From NCBI GenBank assembly GCA_965657495.1, contig CBFHPD010000036.1:1-30683 (forward strand): 30,683 bases of DNA, read 5' to 3'. Positions 7,161-15,041 of this stretch are shown piece by piece. The notes below the pieces were generated by a model. It saw only the letters and a program-made list of their open reading frames with translations. It had not been told where the DNA came from and made no database searches. How positions within the stretch are numbered: position 1 is the first letter of the stretch; every line of letters begins with the position of its first letter. Made by a program: the position numbers and the translations under genes. The DNA is from JALQTD01 sp965657495. Lineage in GTDB: Bacteria; Bacteroidota; Bacteroidia; Flavobacteriales_D; Sanyastnellaceae.

Positions 7161-7168
7161 CAAAGATA
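7161..7168 (-). promoter_or_regulatory. -7 box TATCTTTG, 4 nt before ATG 7156
   Basis: Perfect TAnnTTTG match on the minus strand, followed by AGGC and the carboxyltransferase ATG. Its -33 region would lie inside the divergent gene's promoter and start region. Confidence 0.6.
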
Positions 7169-7178
7169 ACGGACGGCC

Positions 7179-7186
7179 TACCTTTG
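7179..7186 (+). promoter_or_regulatory. -7 box TACCTTTG, 4 nt before ATG 7191
   Basis: Perfect TAnnTTTG match followed by CGGC and the ATG of the binding-protein gene. It sits back-to-back with the minus-strand box at 7161-7168. No clear -33 TTG was found. Confidence 0.6.
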
Positions 7187-7190
7187 CGGC

Positions 7191-8243
7191 ATGCTGAATG
7201 GACGGACTTTGTGCGCAATTGCCGTGTGCTGGGCAGGATGCGGGGAACCGGCGGAGGTGCCGGTGCCAGCTGTTGAGCGGGAGGAGCCCCGGTGGGCCGA
7301 GCAGTTCCATTGGGAAGAGGGGGGACGGGTGCTGGTGTTGGATGGGGGGATGCGGGTGGTGCATGGAGCGCCTTCACAGGACGAGGTGTCGGTGGGAGAG
7401 GCGGCGCAACTGGCCACGTGGAGCACCACGCATGTGGCGTTGCTCGAGGCGTTTGGGGGGCTCGAACACTGGGCCGGGGGGACGTCGCTGGAATATGTGC
7501 AGTCAGCAGCGGCGCAGCACCGGGTGGCGTCGGGCGATGCCACGGACTACGGCGCCGACGCCAGCAGCGCCCTTGAGCAACTGCACCGCCACCCGCCAAG
7601 CGCCGTTACAGTGTTTCCGTTCTACGATCCCTTCGAAGGCATGGTGATGCCCGCGGACCTGCCCGTGCTGCCCATCACGGAATACCTCGAATCGCATCCG
7701 TTGGGGCGTGCCGAATGGATGCGGGCATTCGGGTGGCTGGTGGGCATGGACGACGAGGCGGACGCCGCGTTCGAGGCGGTGGAAGCGCGGTACCTCGCGT
7801 TGGCCGAAGCGCCGCGTCAGCGGAATTGGCGCGTGTTCACGGGCAGTTTGGACGGGGATGCGTTCTGGGCACCGTCTGGCAAGAGTTTCATCGCCCAGTT
7901 TCTGGCGGATGCCGGAGTGGAGTATGCGTTTGCTGCCGACCGCCGCGAGGGGTCGATTCCGGTAGATTTCGAGGCGTTGATGGCGTTGAATGCGGAGGTC
8001 GATGCATGGGGGCTGGTGTGGCACGATCCGGATTCGGTGACGTGGGCGGAGGTGGCGGCGGCGCATCCGGTGTACGCGGGGTTGCAGCCGCGGAAGGGGG
8101 CCATTTTCGTGGCGAACACGCGGACGTGCGATTACTTTGGCCAAATGGTGGCCGCCCCAGACCGGCTGCTCCACGACCTCGTGCAGCTCTTCCACGGCCA
8201 AACCGACGAGGCGGGATGTTTCCAATGGGTAGCCGCGCCATGA
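7191..8243 (+). CDS. Periplasmic-binding lipoprotein of a cobalamin/haem/siderophore-type ABC importer
   Basis: Encodes 350 residues. The N-terminus has a short hydrophobic stretch ending in the lipobox WAGC (Cys17), so it is probably a lipoprotein. The body resembles class III (BtuF/FepB-type) helical-backbone binding proteins: VSVGEAAQLATWSTTHVALL, LPVLPITEYLESHPLGRAEW, GKSFIAQFLADAGVEYAFAA, and a C-terminal LLHDLVQLFHG helix. These proteins hand cobalamin, haem or ferric siderophores to a FecCD-type permease; the ligand cannot be chosen from sequence. The next gene begins inside its stop codon (ATGA at 8240), so the three genes form one operon. The gene has its own -7 box 4 nt before ATG. 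No cobalamin riboswitch fits in the 34-bp upstream gap. Confidence 0.88.
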   Translation: MLNGRTLCAIAVCWAGCGEPAEVPVPAVEREEPRWAEQFHWEEGGRVLVLDGGMRVVHGAPSQDEVSVGEAAQLATWSTTHVALLEAFGGLEHWAGGTSLEYVQSAAAQHRVASGDATDYGADASSALEQLHRHPPSAVTVFPFYDPFEGMVMPADLPVLPITEYLESHPLGRAEWMRAFGWLVGMDDEADAAFEAVEARYLALAEAPRQRNWRVFTGSLDGDAFWAPSGKSFIAQFLADAGVEYAFAADRREGSIPVDFEALMALNAEVDAWGLVWHDPDSVTWAEVAAAHPVYAGLQPRKGAIFVANTRTCDYFGQMVAAPDRLLHDLVQLFHGQTDEAGCFQWVAAP

Positions 8244-9199
8244 ATGCCCGCGCGCTTCCATGGGCCATCCTCTGGGCCGCACTCGCCGTGCTGCATGTCC
8301 GGTTCGGTGAGGTCGGCGAGGCGTGGCGCCTGGCCTGGGAGGGCGAGGCGCTGGGCCGCACCATCTTGTGGGAGTTGCGGGGGTTGCGCGTGGCACTTGC
8401 TTCGGGCGTGGGGGCGGGGCTCGCCTTGGGGGGATTGCTCTTGCAAACGTGGTTTCACAACCCCCTCGCAGGGCCTTCGGTGCTCGGCATTTCATCGGGA
8501 GCGACGCTCGGCGTGGCGGCGGTGGTCTTGGGCGGCGCCACCGGGTGGGGCGTGGCCGGAGCGTTTTCTGGGGCGCTGGTGGGCAGTGCCGGTGTGATGG
8601 CGGTGTTGTGGGTGGTCAGCCGCCGGTATGCCAATCCCGTGACCTTGTTGGTTTTTGGCCTGATGCTCGGTTATGTGGTGGGCGCGCTGGTGACCGTGCT
8701 GCAAGTGGAGGCGACGAAGGAGGCGTTGCAGGCGTTCGTTTTTTGGGGCATGGGGACGTTCAGCCGGGCGTCGGCCGCTTGGGCGTTTTCCGCGCTGGTC
8801 CTGGCCGTGCTGGCGGGGACCTGGGCGTTCCGCCATTGGCGGGGATTGGATGCGTGGACCCTCGGGGCCTTGACGGCGACGAGCATGGGGGTGTCGGAAA
8901 AGGGCCTGCGCTCGGGGGTGGTGTGGTGGACCGGCGCGTTGACGGCCCTCGCCACGGCGGCCTGCGGCCCCATCGCTTTCCTCGGGGTGGCCACGCCGCA
9001 CCTCGTGCGGATGACCCAGCCGGGCCGCAGCCACCGGGTGATGGTGCCGACCGTCTTGTGGGCGGGGGCGGCAGTGGCCTTGTTGGCGGACGGCTTGGTG
9101 CGTTGGTCGGACGGGGCGTGGCCCCTCAATGCGGTGCTTTCCATCTTGGCCGGACCGCTGCTCGTTTACGTGTTGTTGCGCAAAACCTGGGCGGCATGA
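8240..9199 (+). CDS. FecCD/BtuC-family ABC importer permease
   Basis: Encodes 319 residues with about nine or ten hydrophobic helices, a typical BtuC/FecD layout. Family motifs are clear: LRGLRVALASGVGAGLALGG (the PR..A...G..L..G region), GLLLQTWFHNPLAGPSVLGI (QxxxxNPLAxPxxLG), LGALTATSMGVS, the coupling-helix region ACGPIAFLGVATPHLVRM (GxIxFxGLxxPHxxR), and a C-terminal WPLNAVLSILAGPLLVYVLL. It forms the inner-membrane channel for the ligand delivered by the upstream lipoprotein. Both ends use ATGA overlaps (8240 with the upstream gene, 9196 with the downstream ATPase), fixing the start and showing strict co-translation. Confidence 0.93.
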   Translation: MNARALPWAILWAALAVLHVRFGEVGEAWRLAWEGEALGRTILWELRGLRVALASGVGAGLALGGLLLQTWFHNPLAGPSVLGISSGATLGVAAVVLGGATGWGVAGAFSGALVGSAGVMAVLWVVSRRYANPVTLLVFGLMLGYVVGALVTVLQVEATKEALQAFVFWGMGTFSRASAAWAFSALVLAVLAGTWAFRHWRGLDAWTLGALTATSMGVSEKGLRSGVVWWTGALTALATAACGPIAFLGVATPHLVRMTQPGRSHRVMVPTVLWAGAAVALLADGLVRWSDGAWPLNAVLSILAGPLLVYVLLRKTWAA

Positions 9200-9867
9200 A
9201 GGAGGCGTTGCGAGCGGATCGGGTGCAAGCAGGTTATGGGCAGCGGGCAGTGGGGCCGGTGTGTGATGTGGATTTGGCCAGTGGGAAATTGCATGCGTTC
9301 ATCGGGCCAAATGGCGCAGGGAAAAGCACCCTCGTGCGCACCCTTGCCGGCCTGCAGCGCCCCCTCAGCGGACGGGTCCACATCGGGCCCACCGACGTCC
9401 ACCTCGCCCGCGCAGCAGCCCGCGCCGAGCGCGTGGCCTTCGTGGCGAGCACCCCACCGGCGGCCAGCGGCCTGACGGCCGGGGAGGTCCTCAGCTTGAT
9501 GCCCGGAACCGAAGCTTCGCATCGCGACGCCTTGGCCCAAATGGGCGAAGCCGCCTGGTGGGACCAGCGCCTGTCCGAACTCTCGGACGGCCAGCGCCAG
9601 CGGGTCATGCTCGCGCGCGCCTTCCTGCAACGGACCCCGTGGATCGTCCTCGATGAGCCCACCGCCTTCCTCGATGCGCGCACCCGGTCCTTGTTGTTCC
9701 GGCACCTGGATGCCCTCGCCGCCCGCGGAACGGGCATCGTCCTCACCACGCACGACCTGCACCTGTTGCACGGTCAGCCCCACCTCGGCAGCGTGCTCGC
9801 CGTGGGCACGGCCCTGACCGCCCTCGCACCCGATGGCACGGTGGCGGCTTGGGAGGCCGCCTGCTGA
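9196..9867 (+). CDS. ABC importer ATP-binding protein (BtuD/FecE-like)
   Basis: Encodes 223 residues, all ATPase domain: Walker A GPNGAGKST (37-45), signature LSDGQ (129-133), Walker B WIVLDEPTA with the catalytic Glu (149-157), and the H-loop His in TTHD (186). It is slightly short for the BtuD/FecE family (about 250). It powers import through the FecCD permease encoded immediately upstream, whose stop codon overlaps this ATG. The gene closes the three-gene operon; no outer-membrane receptor or TonB/ExbBD genes are linked to it. Confidence 0.94.
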   Translation: MKEALRADRVQAGYGQRAVGPVCDVDLASGKLHAFIGPNGAGKSTLVRTLAGLQRPLSGRVHIGPTDVHLARAAARAERVAFVASTPPAASGLTAGEVLSLMPGTEASHRDALAQMGEAAWWDQRLSELSDGQRQRVMLARAFLQRTPWIVLDEPTAFLDARTRSLLFRHLDALAARGTGIVLTTHDLHLLHGQPHLGSVLAVGTALTALAPDGTVAAWEAAC

Positions 9868-9891
9868 GCGCGTTTTGTCACTTTTTCACCG

Positions 9892-9920
9892 TTGCGCCGT
9901 GCAGGGCTGACGTATTTTTG
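9892..9920 (+). promoter_or_regulatory. Promoter TTG-N18-TATTTTTG before the phosphoesterase gene
   Basis: TTG at 9892-9894 and a perfect TAnnTTTG box at 9913-9920, followed by CGCC and ATG 9925. Both elements of the Bacteroidota promoter are present with normal spacing, and again only 4 nt separate the box from ATG. Confidence 0.7.
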
Positions 9921-9924
9921 CGCC

Positions 9925-11229
9925 ATGCCTTCGCTCACCCGCATGCTCGTCACGTTTGCCGTCCTCTCGGCTATCATCGCTTTGGTCGAATGGATGGCGT
10001 ACCGCTCGGTGTCGCGGACGTGGGGCGATGCGGCGGTTTGGCCCCTTTTGCGGAAGCTGTGGGTAGGCCAAATGTGGGTCATCAACGCGCTGTTCCTCAT
10101 CAACAGCCTGACCTGGCGGCAGTGGCGCCTCCACTACCCCGAACTCTTCACGTTCCTCGCCGCCTTGTTCATCGTGACGGTCATTCCGAAGGTCATCCTC
10201 ATGGGGTTCCAACTTGTCGAAGACGTCCGCTGGGCCCTCGCGCGCGGCGCCCAACAGGTCACGCACTCGGTGCGCCCCATCCCGCGTGCCACGTTCTTGT
10301 CCTACCTCGGTCAGGGCACGGCAGCCTTGGCCTTCGGTTCCTTCCTGTACGGCGTTACGTGGGGCAAATACGCCTACCGCGTGGAGCGGCACCGGCTGGG
10401 CATCAAGGGCCTGGGGTCAGGGATGAGGGGGGTGCGGGTGGTCCAACTGAGCGACGCCCACCTCGGATCGTTCAATGGCACCCCGGAGCCGGTGTTGGAT
10501 GCGTTGCGCAAGGTGCAGGCGCTCGAGCCCGATTTGATCGTGTTCACGGGCGACTTGGTGAACTTGATGGCGGAGGAGGCCGAGCCGTGGGTTGAAGCGT
10601 TTGCCGCGCTCCACGCGCCGCTGGGCAAATTCAGCATCATGGGCAACCACGATTACGCCGATTACGGGGACATGTCCGAGGCGGAGCGCAAGGCGAGTGT
10701 GGACCGGCTGCATGCCATCCACCGCGAAATGGGGTTCCGGTTGCTGCTCAACGAGCACGCAGTGTTGGAGCGCGGGGGCGACGATTTGGCCTTGATCGGG
10801 GTGGAGAATTGGGGGGTGGGCTTCCGCCAAAGCGGGGACCTGCAAGCCGCCTTGCAAGGCGCCCGCGCGGAGGAGCGTCCGGCCATCTTGATGAGCCACG
10901 ACCCCACGCACTGGGAGAAGCAAGTGATGGGTGGCAAGGCGCCGATTGAACTGACGTTGAGCGGGCACACGCACGGGATGCAGATGGGGCTCGAGATCCC
11001 GTGGCTGGGGGTGAAGTTTTCGCCGAGCAAGCTGCGCTACAGGCGGTGGGGAGGGCTGTACCAGGAAGGGGCGCAGCTGCTGCATGTGAACCGGGGCTTT
11101 GGGGTGTTGGGATTCCACGGGCGGGTCGGGATGCCGCCGGAGATCACGTTGCTCGAATTGGAGCCGGCTGAAGCGACCATGGCGTTGGAGGGCACGGGGC
11201 GAAGTGGGGATTCGGCGGCGGTGGTGTAA
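9925..11229 (+). CDS. Membrane-anchored calcineurin-type metallophosphoesterase
   Basis: Encodes 434 residues. The first ~150 contain three or four hydrophobic helices (MLVTFAVLSAIIALVEW, WVINALFLINSL, LFTFLAALFIVTVIPKVILM, and one near GTAALAFGSFLYG). The rest is a metallophosphoesterase with all dimetal motifs in order: SDAHLGS (D-x-H), FTGDLVN (GD), MGNHDY (GNHD), MSHDP (H) and SGHTHGMQMG (GHxH). Such membrane-linked enzymes include YkuE- and LpxH-like proteins; the substrate (lipid, nucleotide or wall intermediate) cannot be told. ATG 9925 is preferred over an upstream in-frame start because a complete promoter lies directly before it. It is probably monocistronic. Confidence 0.9.
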   Translation: MPSLTRMLVTFAVLSAIIALVEWMAYRSVSRTWGDAAVWPLLRKLWVGQMWVINALFLINSLTWRQWRLHYPELFTFLAALFIVTVIPKVILMGFQLVEDVRWALARGAQQVTHSVRPIPRATFLSYLGQGTAALAFGSFLYGVTWGKYAYRVERHRLGIKGLGSGMRGVRVVQLSDAHLGSFNGTPEPVLDALRKVQALEPDLIVFTGDLVNLMAEEAEPWVEAFAALHAPLGKFSIMGNHDYADYGDMSEAERKASVDRLHAIHREMGFRLLLNEHAVLERGGDDLALIGVENWGVGFRQSGDLQAALQGARAEERPAILMSHDPTHWEKQVMGGKAPIELTLSGHTHGMQMGLEIPWLGVKFSPSKLRYRRWGGLYQEGAQLLHVNRGFGVLGFHGRVGMPPEITLLELEPAEATMALEGTGRSGDSAAVV

Positions 11230-11234
11230 CTTCG
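11227..11234 (+). promoter_or_regulatory. Possible -7 box TAACTTCG for ettA
   Basis: TAACTTCG resembles TAnnTTTG with one change and lies about 66 nt before ATG 11301. It overlaps the stop codon of the phosphoesterase gene. No -33 element is evident. Confidence 0.35.
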
Positions 11235-11300
11235 CGGGCTGAGGCGGGATGGGGTTTGGCCTGCATCCTCGCCGAAGAACCAAACCGCACAATCCCCACC

Positions 11301-12989
11301 ATGGCAGACGATAAGAAGGTCATTTTCAGCATGCACCGGGTGAACAAAGTCACCCCGACCGGCAAGCACATCCTCAAAGACATCACGCTCGGCTTCTACT
11401 ACGGAGCGAAAATCGGCATCCTCGGCCCCAACGGTGCCGGTAAGTCGACGGTGATGAAAATCATCGCGGGCCTCGACGAAAGCTACACCGGCGATGTGAC
11501 CTGGTCACCTGGGCTGAAGGTCGGCTACCTCTCCCAGGAGCCCCAACTCGACGAGAGCAAGACCGTTCGCGAGGTGGTGGAAGAAGGGACGCAGGAAATC
11601 GTGGACGTGCTCAAGGAGTACGAGGACATCAACGCGAAGTTCATGGACGAGGAAATCCTGAACGATCCCGACAAGATGGAGGCGCTGATGAACCGCCAAG
11701 CCGAGGTGCAGGACAAAATCGATGCGATGGGGGCGTGGGAGCTCGACACGAAGTTGAGCATCGCGATGGATGCACTGCGGTGCCCGCCCGATGACGCGAA
11801 GATCGGGGTGTTGTCCGGGGGGGAGCGGCGCCGGGTGGCGCTGTGCCGGTTGTTGTTGCAACAGCCGGACGTGTTGCTGCTCGACGAGCCGACGAACCAC
11901 TTGGATGCGGAGTCGATCGATTGGTTGGAGCAGCATTTGGAACAGTACCCGGGGACGGTGTTGTGCGTGACGCACGACCGGTATTTCCTCGACAACGTGG
12001 CGGGCTGGATCCTCGAACTGGATCGGGGCCAAGGCATTCCATACGAGGGCAATTACGCGTCGTGGCTGGAGCAAAAGTCGAAGCGCCTCGCCCAGGAGGA
12101 GAAGCAGGAGTCGAAGCGCCGCAAGGAACTCGAGCGGGAACTCGAGTGGGTGCGGCAAAGCCCCAAAGGCCGCCGCGCGAAGAACAAGGCCCGGGTGAAC
12201 AACTACGAGCAGATGCTCGCCGAGGGCACGGAGGAGAAGGACGCACGCTTGAGCATTCCGATTCCGAACGGCCCGCGCCTCGGCAACGTGGTCATCGAGG
12301 CGGAGCACATTGCGAAGGGCTTCGACGACCGGTTGCTCATCGAAGACCTGAGCTTCTCGTTGCCGCCGGCCGGCATTGTAGGCGTGATCGGCCCCAACGG
12401 TGCGGGTAAGACCACGTTGTTCCGCATGATCATGGACGAGGAGGCGCCCGACGCTGGCTCGTTCAAGGTCGGTGACACCGCGGTGGTGGGCTACGTGGAC
12501 CAGCGCCACGCCGAAATCGATCCGGAAAAGTCGGTGTGGGAAGTGGTCAGTGGCGGGAACGACCAACTCGAAATCGGGGGCAAGTTGTTCAACAGCCGGG
12601 CCTACGTGTCGAAGTTCAACTTCAACGGTTCCGACCAACAAAAGAAGTGCGGCGTGCTGTCCGGCGGTGAGCGAAACCGCTTGCACCTGGCCATGACACT
12701 GAAGACCGAGGCGAACGTGTTGCTGCTCGACGAGCCGACGAACGACATCGACGTCGATACGCTCCGCGCGTTGGAGGAGGGCATCGAGTCCTTCGCCGGT
12801 TGCGCGGTGGTCATTTCGCACGACCGGTACTTCCTCGACCGGATCTGCACCCACATCCTCGCGTTCGAGGGGGATTCGCAGGTTTACTGGTTTGAAGGAA
12901 CGTACAGCGAGTACGAAGAGAACAAGAAGAAGCGCTTGGGCGACACCGGGCCGAAGCGGGTGAAGTACCGCAAGCTTGTCCGCGGATAA
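11301..12989 (+). CDS. ettA: Energy-dependent translational throttle protein EttA (ABC-F)
   Basis: Encodes 562 residues with two ABC ATPase domains in one chain and no membrane domain, the ABC-F layout. First domain: Walker A GPNGAGKST (42-50), VLSGGERRR, LLLDEPTNHLD. Second domain: GPNGAGKTT, VLSGGERNR, LLLDEPTNDID. The linker carries the charged arm region EWVRQSPKGRRAKNKARVNN characteristic of EttA. EttA binds the ribosomal E site and gates entry into elongation according to ADP/ATP ratio (established in E. coli, 555 residues). ATG 11301 (MADDKKVIFSMHRV) is chosen over an upstream in-frame codon at 11256 because homology begins there. The following gene overlaps its last 14 bases. Confidence 0.96.
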   Translation: MADDKKVIFSMHRVNKVTPTGKHILKDITLGFYYGAKIGILGPNGAGKSTVMKIIAGLDESYTGDVTWSPGLKVGYLSQEPQLDESKTVREVVEEGTQEIVDVLKEYEDINAKFMDEEILNDPDKMEALMNRQAEVQDKIDAMGAWELDTKLSIAMDALRCPPDDAKIGVLSGGERRRVALCRLLLQQPDVLLLDEPTNHLDAESIDWLEQHLEQYPGTVLCVTHDRYFLDNVAGWILELDRGQGIPYEGNYASWLEQKSKRLAQEEKQESKRRKELERELEWVRQSPKGRRAKNKARVNNYEQMLAEGTEEKDARLSIPIPNGPRLGNVVIEAEHIAKGFDDRLLIEDLSFSLPPAGIVGVIGPNGAGKTTLFRMIMDEEAPDAGSFKVGDTAVVGYVDQRHAEIDPEKSVWEVVSGGNDQLEIGGKLFNSRAYVSKFNFNGSDQQKKCGVLSGGERNRLHLAMTLKTEANVLLLDEPTNDIDVDTLRALEEGIESFAGCAVVISHDRYFLDRICTHILAFEGDSQVYWFEGTYSEYEENKKKRLGDTGPKRVKYRKLVRG

Positions 12990-13824
12990 GGTCATCGGGC
13001 GGTTTGCGCCGTCGCCCACGGGGCCGTTGCACGTGGGGTCGATGGTGGCGGCAGTGGCCTCGTGGCTCGACGTGCGGGCGCGTGGTGGGGAGTGGTTGAT
13101 CCGGATGGACGACCTCGATCCGCTCCGCGAAGTGCCGGGGGCTGCGGAGGGGATTTTAAGGACGTTGACACGGTTCGGATTGGAGCCTGACCGCCCCGTG
13201 GTGTACCAAAGCTCCCGCGGCAAGGCCTATGCCGCGGCGCTGGAAAACCTGTTTCGAGGTGAAAACGCGTTCGGTTGCAACTGCACGCGGGCGCAATTGG
13301 CGGGCGCTCGGGTGTATCCCGGAACGTGCCAGGATTTGGCGCTCGGCGCAGCGGCCCGGGCGGTGCGGTTCCGCATGGGAGCCGGGTCCATCGCCTGGAC
13401 CGACCGGTTCGCCGGCCGGTGCGCGTTCGATGCGGCTTCGGACGTCGGGGATTTCGTCCTGAAGCGGGCCGATGGCTACTGGGCCTACCACTTAGCGGTG
13501 GTGGTCGACGACGCGGACGCGGGCGTGACCGATGTGGTGCGCGGCGCCGATTTGTTGGACTCAACCGCCCGTCACATGGCGTTGCAGCATCGCCTGCAGT
13601 TGCCTACGCCGCGCTATGGCCACCTGCCCGTCGTGGTCAATGATGCAGGCCAAAAACTTTCCAAGCAAACCCTCGCGCCCCCTGTCGACGACCGCGCTCC
13701 CACTGAAGTGCTCGGCGAAGTGCTCGCCCACCTGCACCTGCCCGAGGTGGGGCCAGCGCCCCCGCGCGACATGCTCGAAGCAGCCATTCCGTTGTGGCGG
13801 GCGCGGTATCTTCACGCCCCATGA
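12976..13824 (+). CDS. gluQ: Glutamyl-Q tRNA(Asp) synthetase
   Basis: Encodes 282 residues, a class I GluRS catalytic core without the anticodon-binding domain, as in GluQ-RS (YadB). Motifs: APSPTGPLHVGS (HIGH-type, 11-22), Cys101/Cys103 (CNC) with YPGTC (Cys118) as probable zinc ligands, YHLAVVVDDADAGVTDVVRG, and KLSKQ (KMSKS-type, 227-231). The enzyme attaches glutamate to queuosine at position 34 of tRNA(Asp) (established). The start must be the TTG at 12976: the frame is closed just upstream (TGA at 12961) and the next ATG would remove the HIGH motif. It overlaps ettA by 14 nt, and its own stop overlaps the next ATG (ATGA), so all three are probably one transcript. Confidence 0.92.
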   Translation: MSADKVIGRFAPSPTGPLHVGSMVAAVASWLDVRARGGEWLIRMDDLDPLREVPGAAEGILRTLTRFGLEPDRPVVYQSSRGKAYAAALENLFRGENAFGCNCTRAQLAGARVYPGTCQDLALGAAARAVRFRMGAGSIAWTDRFAGRCAFDAASDVGDFVLKRADGYWAYHLAVVVDDADAGVTDVVRGADLLDSTARHMALQHRLQLPTPRYGHLPVVVNDAGQKLSKQTLAPPVDDRAPTEVLGEVLAHLHLPEVGPAPPRDMLEAAIPLWRARYLHAP

Positions 13825-14522
13825 AGTGGATTTTCCCCCTGGCCGCTATCCTCTTGCCTTGTTGGGCCACCGCGCAATGCCCGGCAGCAGGCAGCGTGCG
13901 CTTTGATGGATACGATTACCGCGTCACTTCGGTGGGCGGTCAATGCTGGTTTGCCGAAAACCTGCGCACCACCCATTTTGCCAACGGGGACGCCATTCCG
14001 GTTGTGGACGACCCGGACTTGTGGGATGCCGGCTGGCCGGCGAACGGGCCTGCCGTGGTCCGGGCGGGGACGCCGCGCCGGAGGGAGGACCTGCGGGCGC
14101 GTTACGGGTTGTACTACAACGGGCATGTGGCCGTGGACGCCCGGGGCGTGTGCCCGACCGGTTGGCACGTGCCGAGCCACGAGGAGTGGATCACCTTGGA
14201 GGTTGCACTGGGGTGCGGGGAGGAAGTGGCACGCGGATTCGGGTTCCGTGGGGGGAACCAAGGGCTGTTGTTGCGCATCACCGACCCGGAGTTGGAGCAG
14301 TGGGTGGGGCTGGATGCCTTCGGTTGGGGGGCGTTGCCGGGCGGCTTCCGGACGGCCGACGGGGAGGATTTCAACTTGGGGGACAGCAATTACTTTTGGT
14401 CGTCCACCAGCCGCAGTGCCAAATCCCTCTACGTCAGGGGAATGACGGGCCACCGTGACGACCTGTACAGCTCAGAAATGTACCTCGCCCAGGGCTGCTC
14501 CATCCGCTGCCTCCGGGACTGA
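13821..14522 (+). CDS. Secreted FISUMP-domain protein
   Basis: Encodes 233 residues. A signal peptide is evident (MKWIFPLAAILLPCWATAQ, cut near residue 19). The rest is a Fibrobacter succinogenes major paralogous (FISUMP, TIGR02145) domain: GGQCWFAENLRTTHFANGD, YGLYYNGHVAVDARGVCPTG, WHVPSHEEW, ALPGGFRTADGEDF, YFWSST and the C-terminal GCSIRCLRD. FISUMP proteins are exported in Bacteroidota and Fibrobacteres; a biochemical role is not established. The ATG overlaps the gluQ stop (ATGA), so it is expressed with translation genes although it is exported. A TATCTTCA sequence 6 nt before ATG might also be a local promoter. The stop lies 3 bp from that of the convergent thioredoxin gene. Confidence 0.9.
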   Translation: MKWIFPLAAILLPCWATAQCPAAGSVRFDGYDYRVTSVGGQCWFAENLRTTHFANGDAIPVVDDPDLWDAGWPANGPAVVRAGTPRRREDLRARYGLYYNGHVAVDARGVCPTGWHVPSHEEWITLEVALGCGEEVARGFGFRGGNQGLLLRITDPELEQWVGLDAFGWGALPGGFRTADGEDFNLGDSNYFWSSTSRSAKSLYVRGMTGHRDDLYSSEMYLAQGCSIRCLRD

Positions 14523-14525
14523 GCG

Positions 14526-15041
14526 CTAATCCTTCAGCAGGTCGCCGATGGCCGCCACCATGGCGTCGAATTCCGCCGGATCATACAGCCGCGTCAAGCA
14601 TCGGATGGTGCCTTCCCGGTCGATGACCACGTTGCGCGTGACGCCGGACTTGGGGGCGGCGATGGAATAAAAGGTTTGGCCCGCGGGATCGGGGGCGATG
14701 GGGTAGGTGATGCCGGTGGATGCGGCAAAGGCGGCGACCTTTTCCACCGGTTCGTCGAGGTCCACGCCGAGGAGGAGGAAATCTTCGCCCGCAAAGGCTT
14801 GGTGGACGTGCTGCTCGAGTTCGGGCATTTCTTGGCGGCAGACTCCGCACCACGAGGCCGTGAATTGCAGGACCACCACCTGGCCGGCGGTGGAGGCATT
14901 GGTGTGCACATTGCCGTTGAGGTCTGTGAGTTCAAAGGGCGGCATGGGGTCGCCGACTTGGACGATGTAGCCGCGGTCATCTGGGGTTTGGGCCCAAATC
15001 GCCAACGGGAGAAAAACGAGGGCAAGCAAGATCAATCGCAT
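14526..15041 (-). CDS. TlpA/ResA-like thioredoxin, exported
   Basis: Encodes 171 residues from ATG 15041. The N-terminus is a signal peptide (MRLILLALVFLPLAIWAQ). The domain is a TlpA/AhpC-type redoxin: VGDPMPPFELTDLNGN, TASWCGVC with the redox pair Cys65/Cys68, LLLGVDLDEP, GITYPIAPDPAG, and VTRNVVIDREGTI containing the cis-Pro-side region. It probably reduces or handles disulfides in the periplasm; the partner is unknown. A start at 15065 (8 residues longer) is possible but would spoil the signal peptide. The chosen start overlaps the end of the upstream hydrolase gene by 10 nt, so the two are probably co-translated. Confidence 0.9.
   Translation of the reverse strand: MRLILLALVFLPLAIWAQTPDDRGYIVQVGDPMPPFELTDLNGNVHTNASTAGQVVVLQFTASWCGVCRQEMPELEQHVHQAFAGEDFLLLGVDLDEPVEKVAAFAASTGITYPIAPDPAGQTFYSIAAPKSGVTRNVVIDREGTIRCLTRLYDPAEFDAMVAAIGDLLKD

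Noticed and set aside
5729..7276. Long plus-strand open frame opposite the carboxyltransferase
   Set aside because: Antisense to a full-length family member and it runs across the divergent promoter.
11505..13223. Long minus-strand open frame (572 codons) opposite ettA and gluQ
   Set aside because: Shadow of the two strongly supported plus-strand genes; composition is Leu/His/Arg-rich without motifs.
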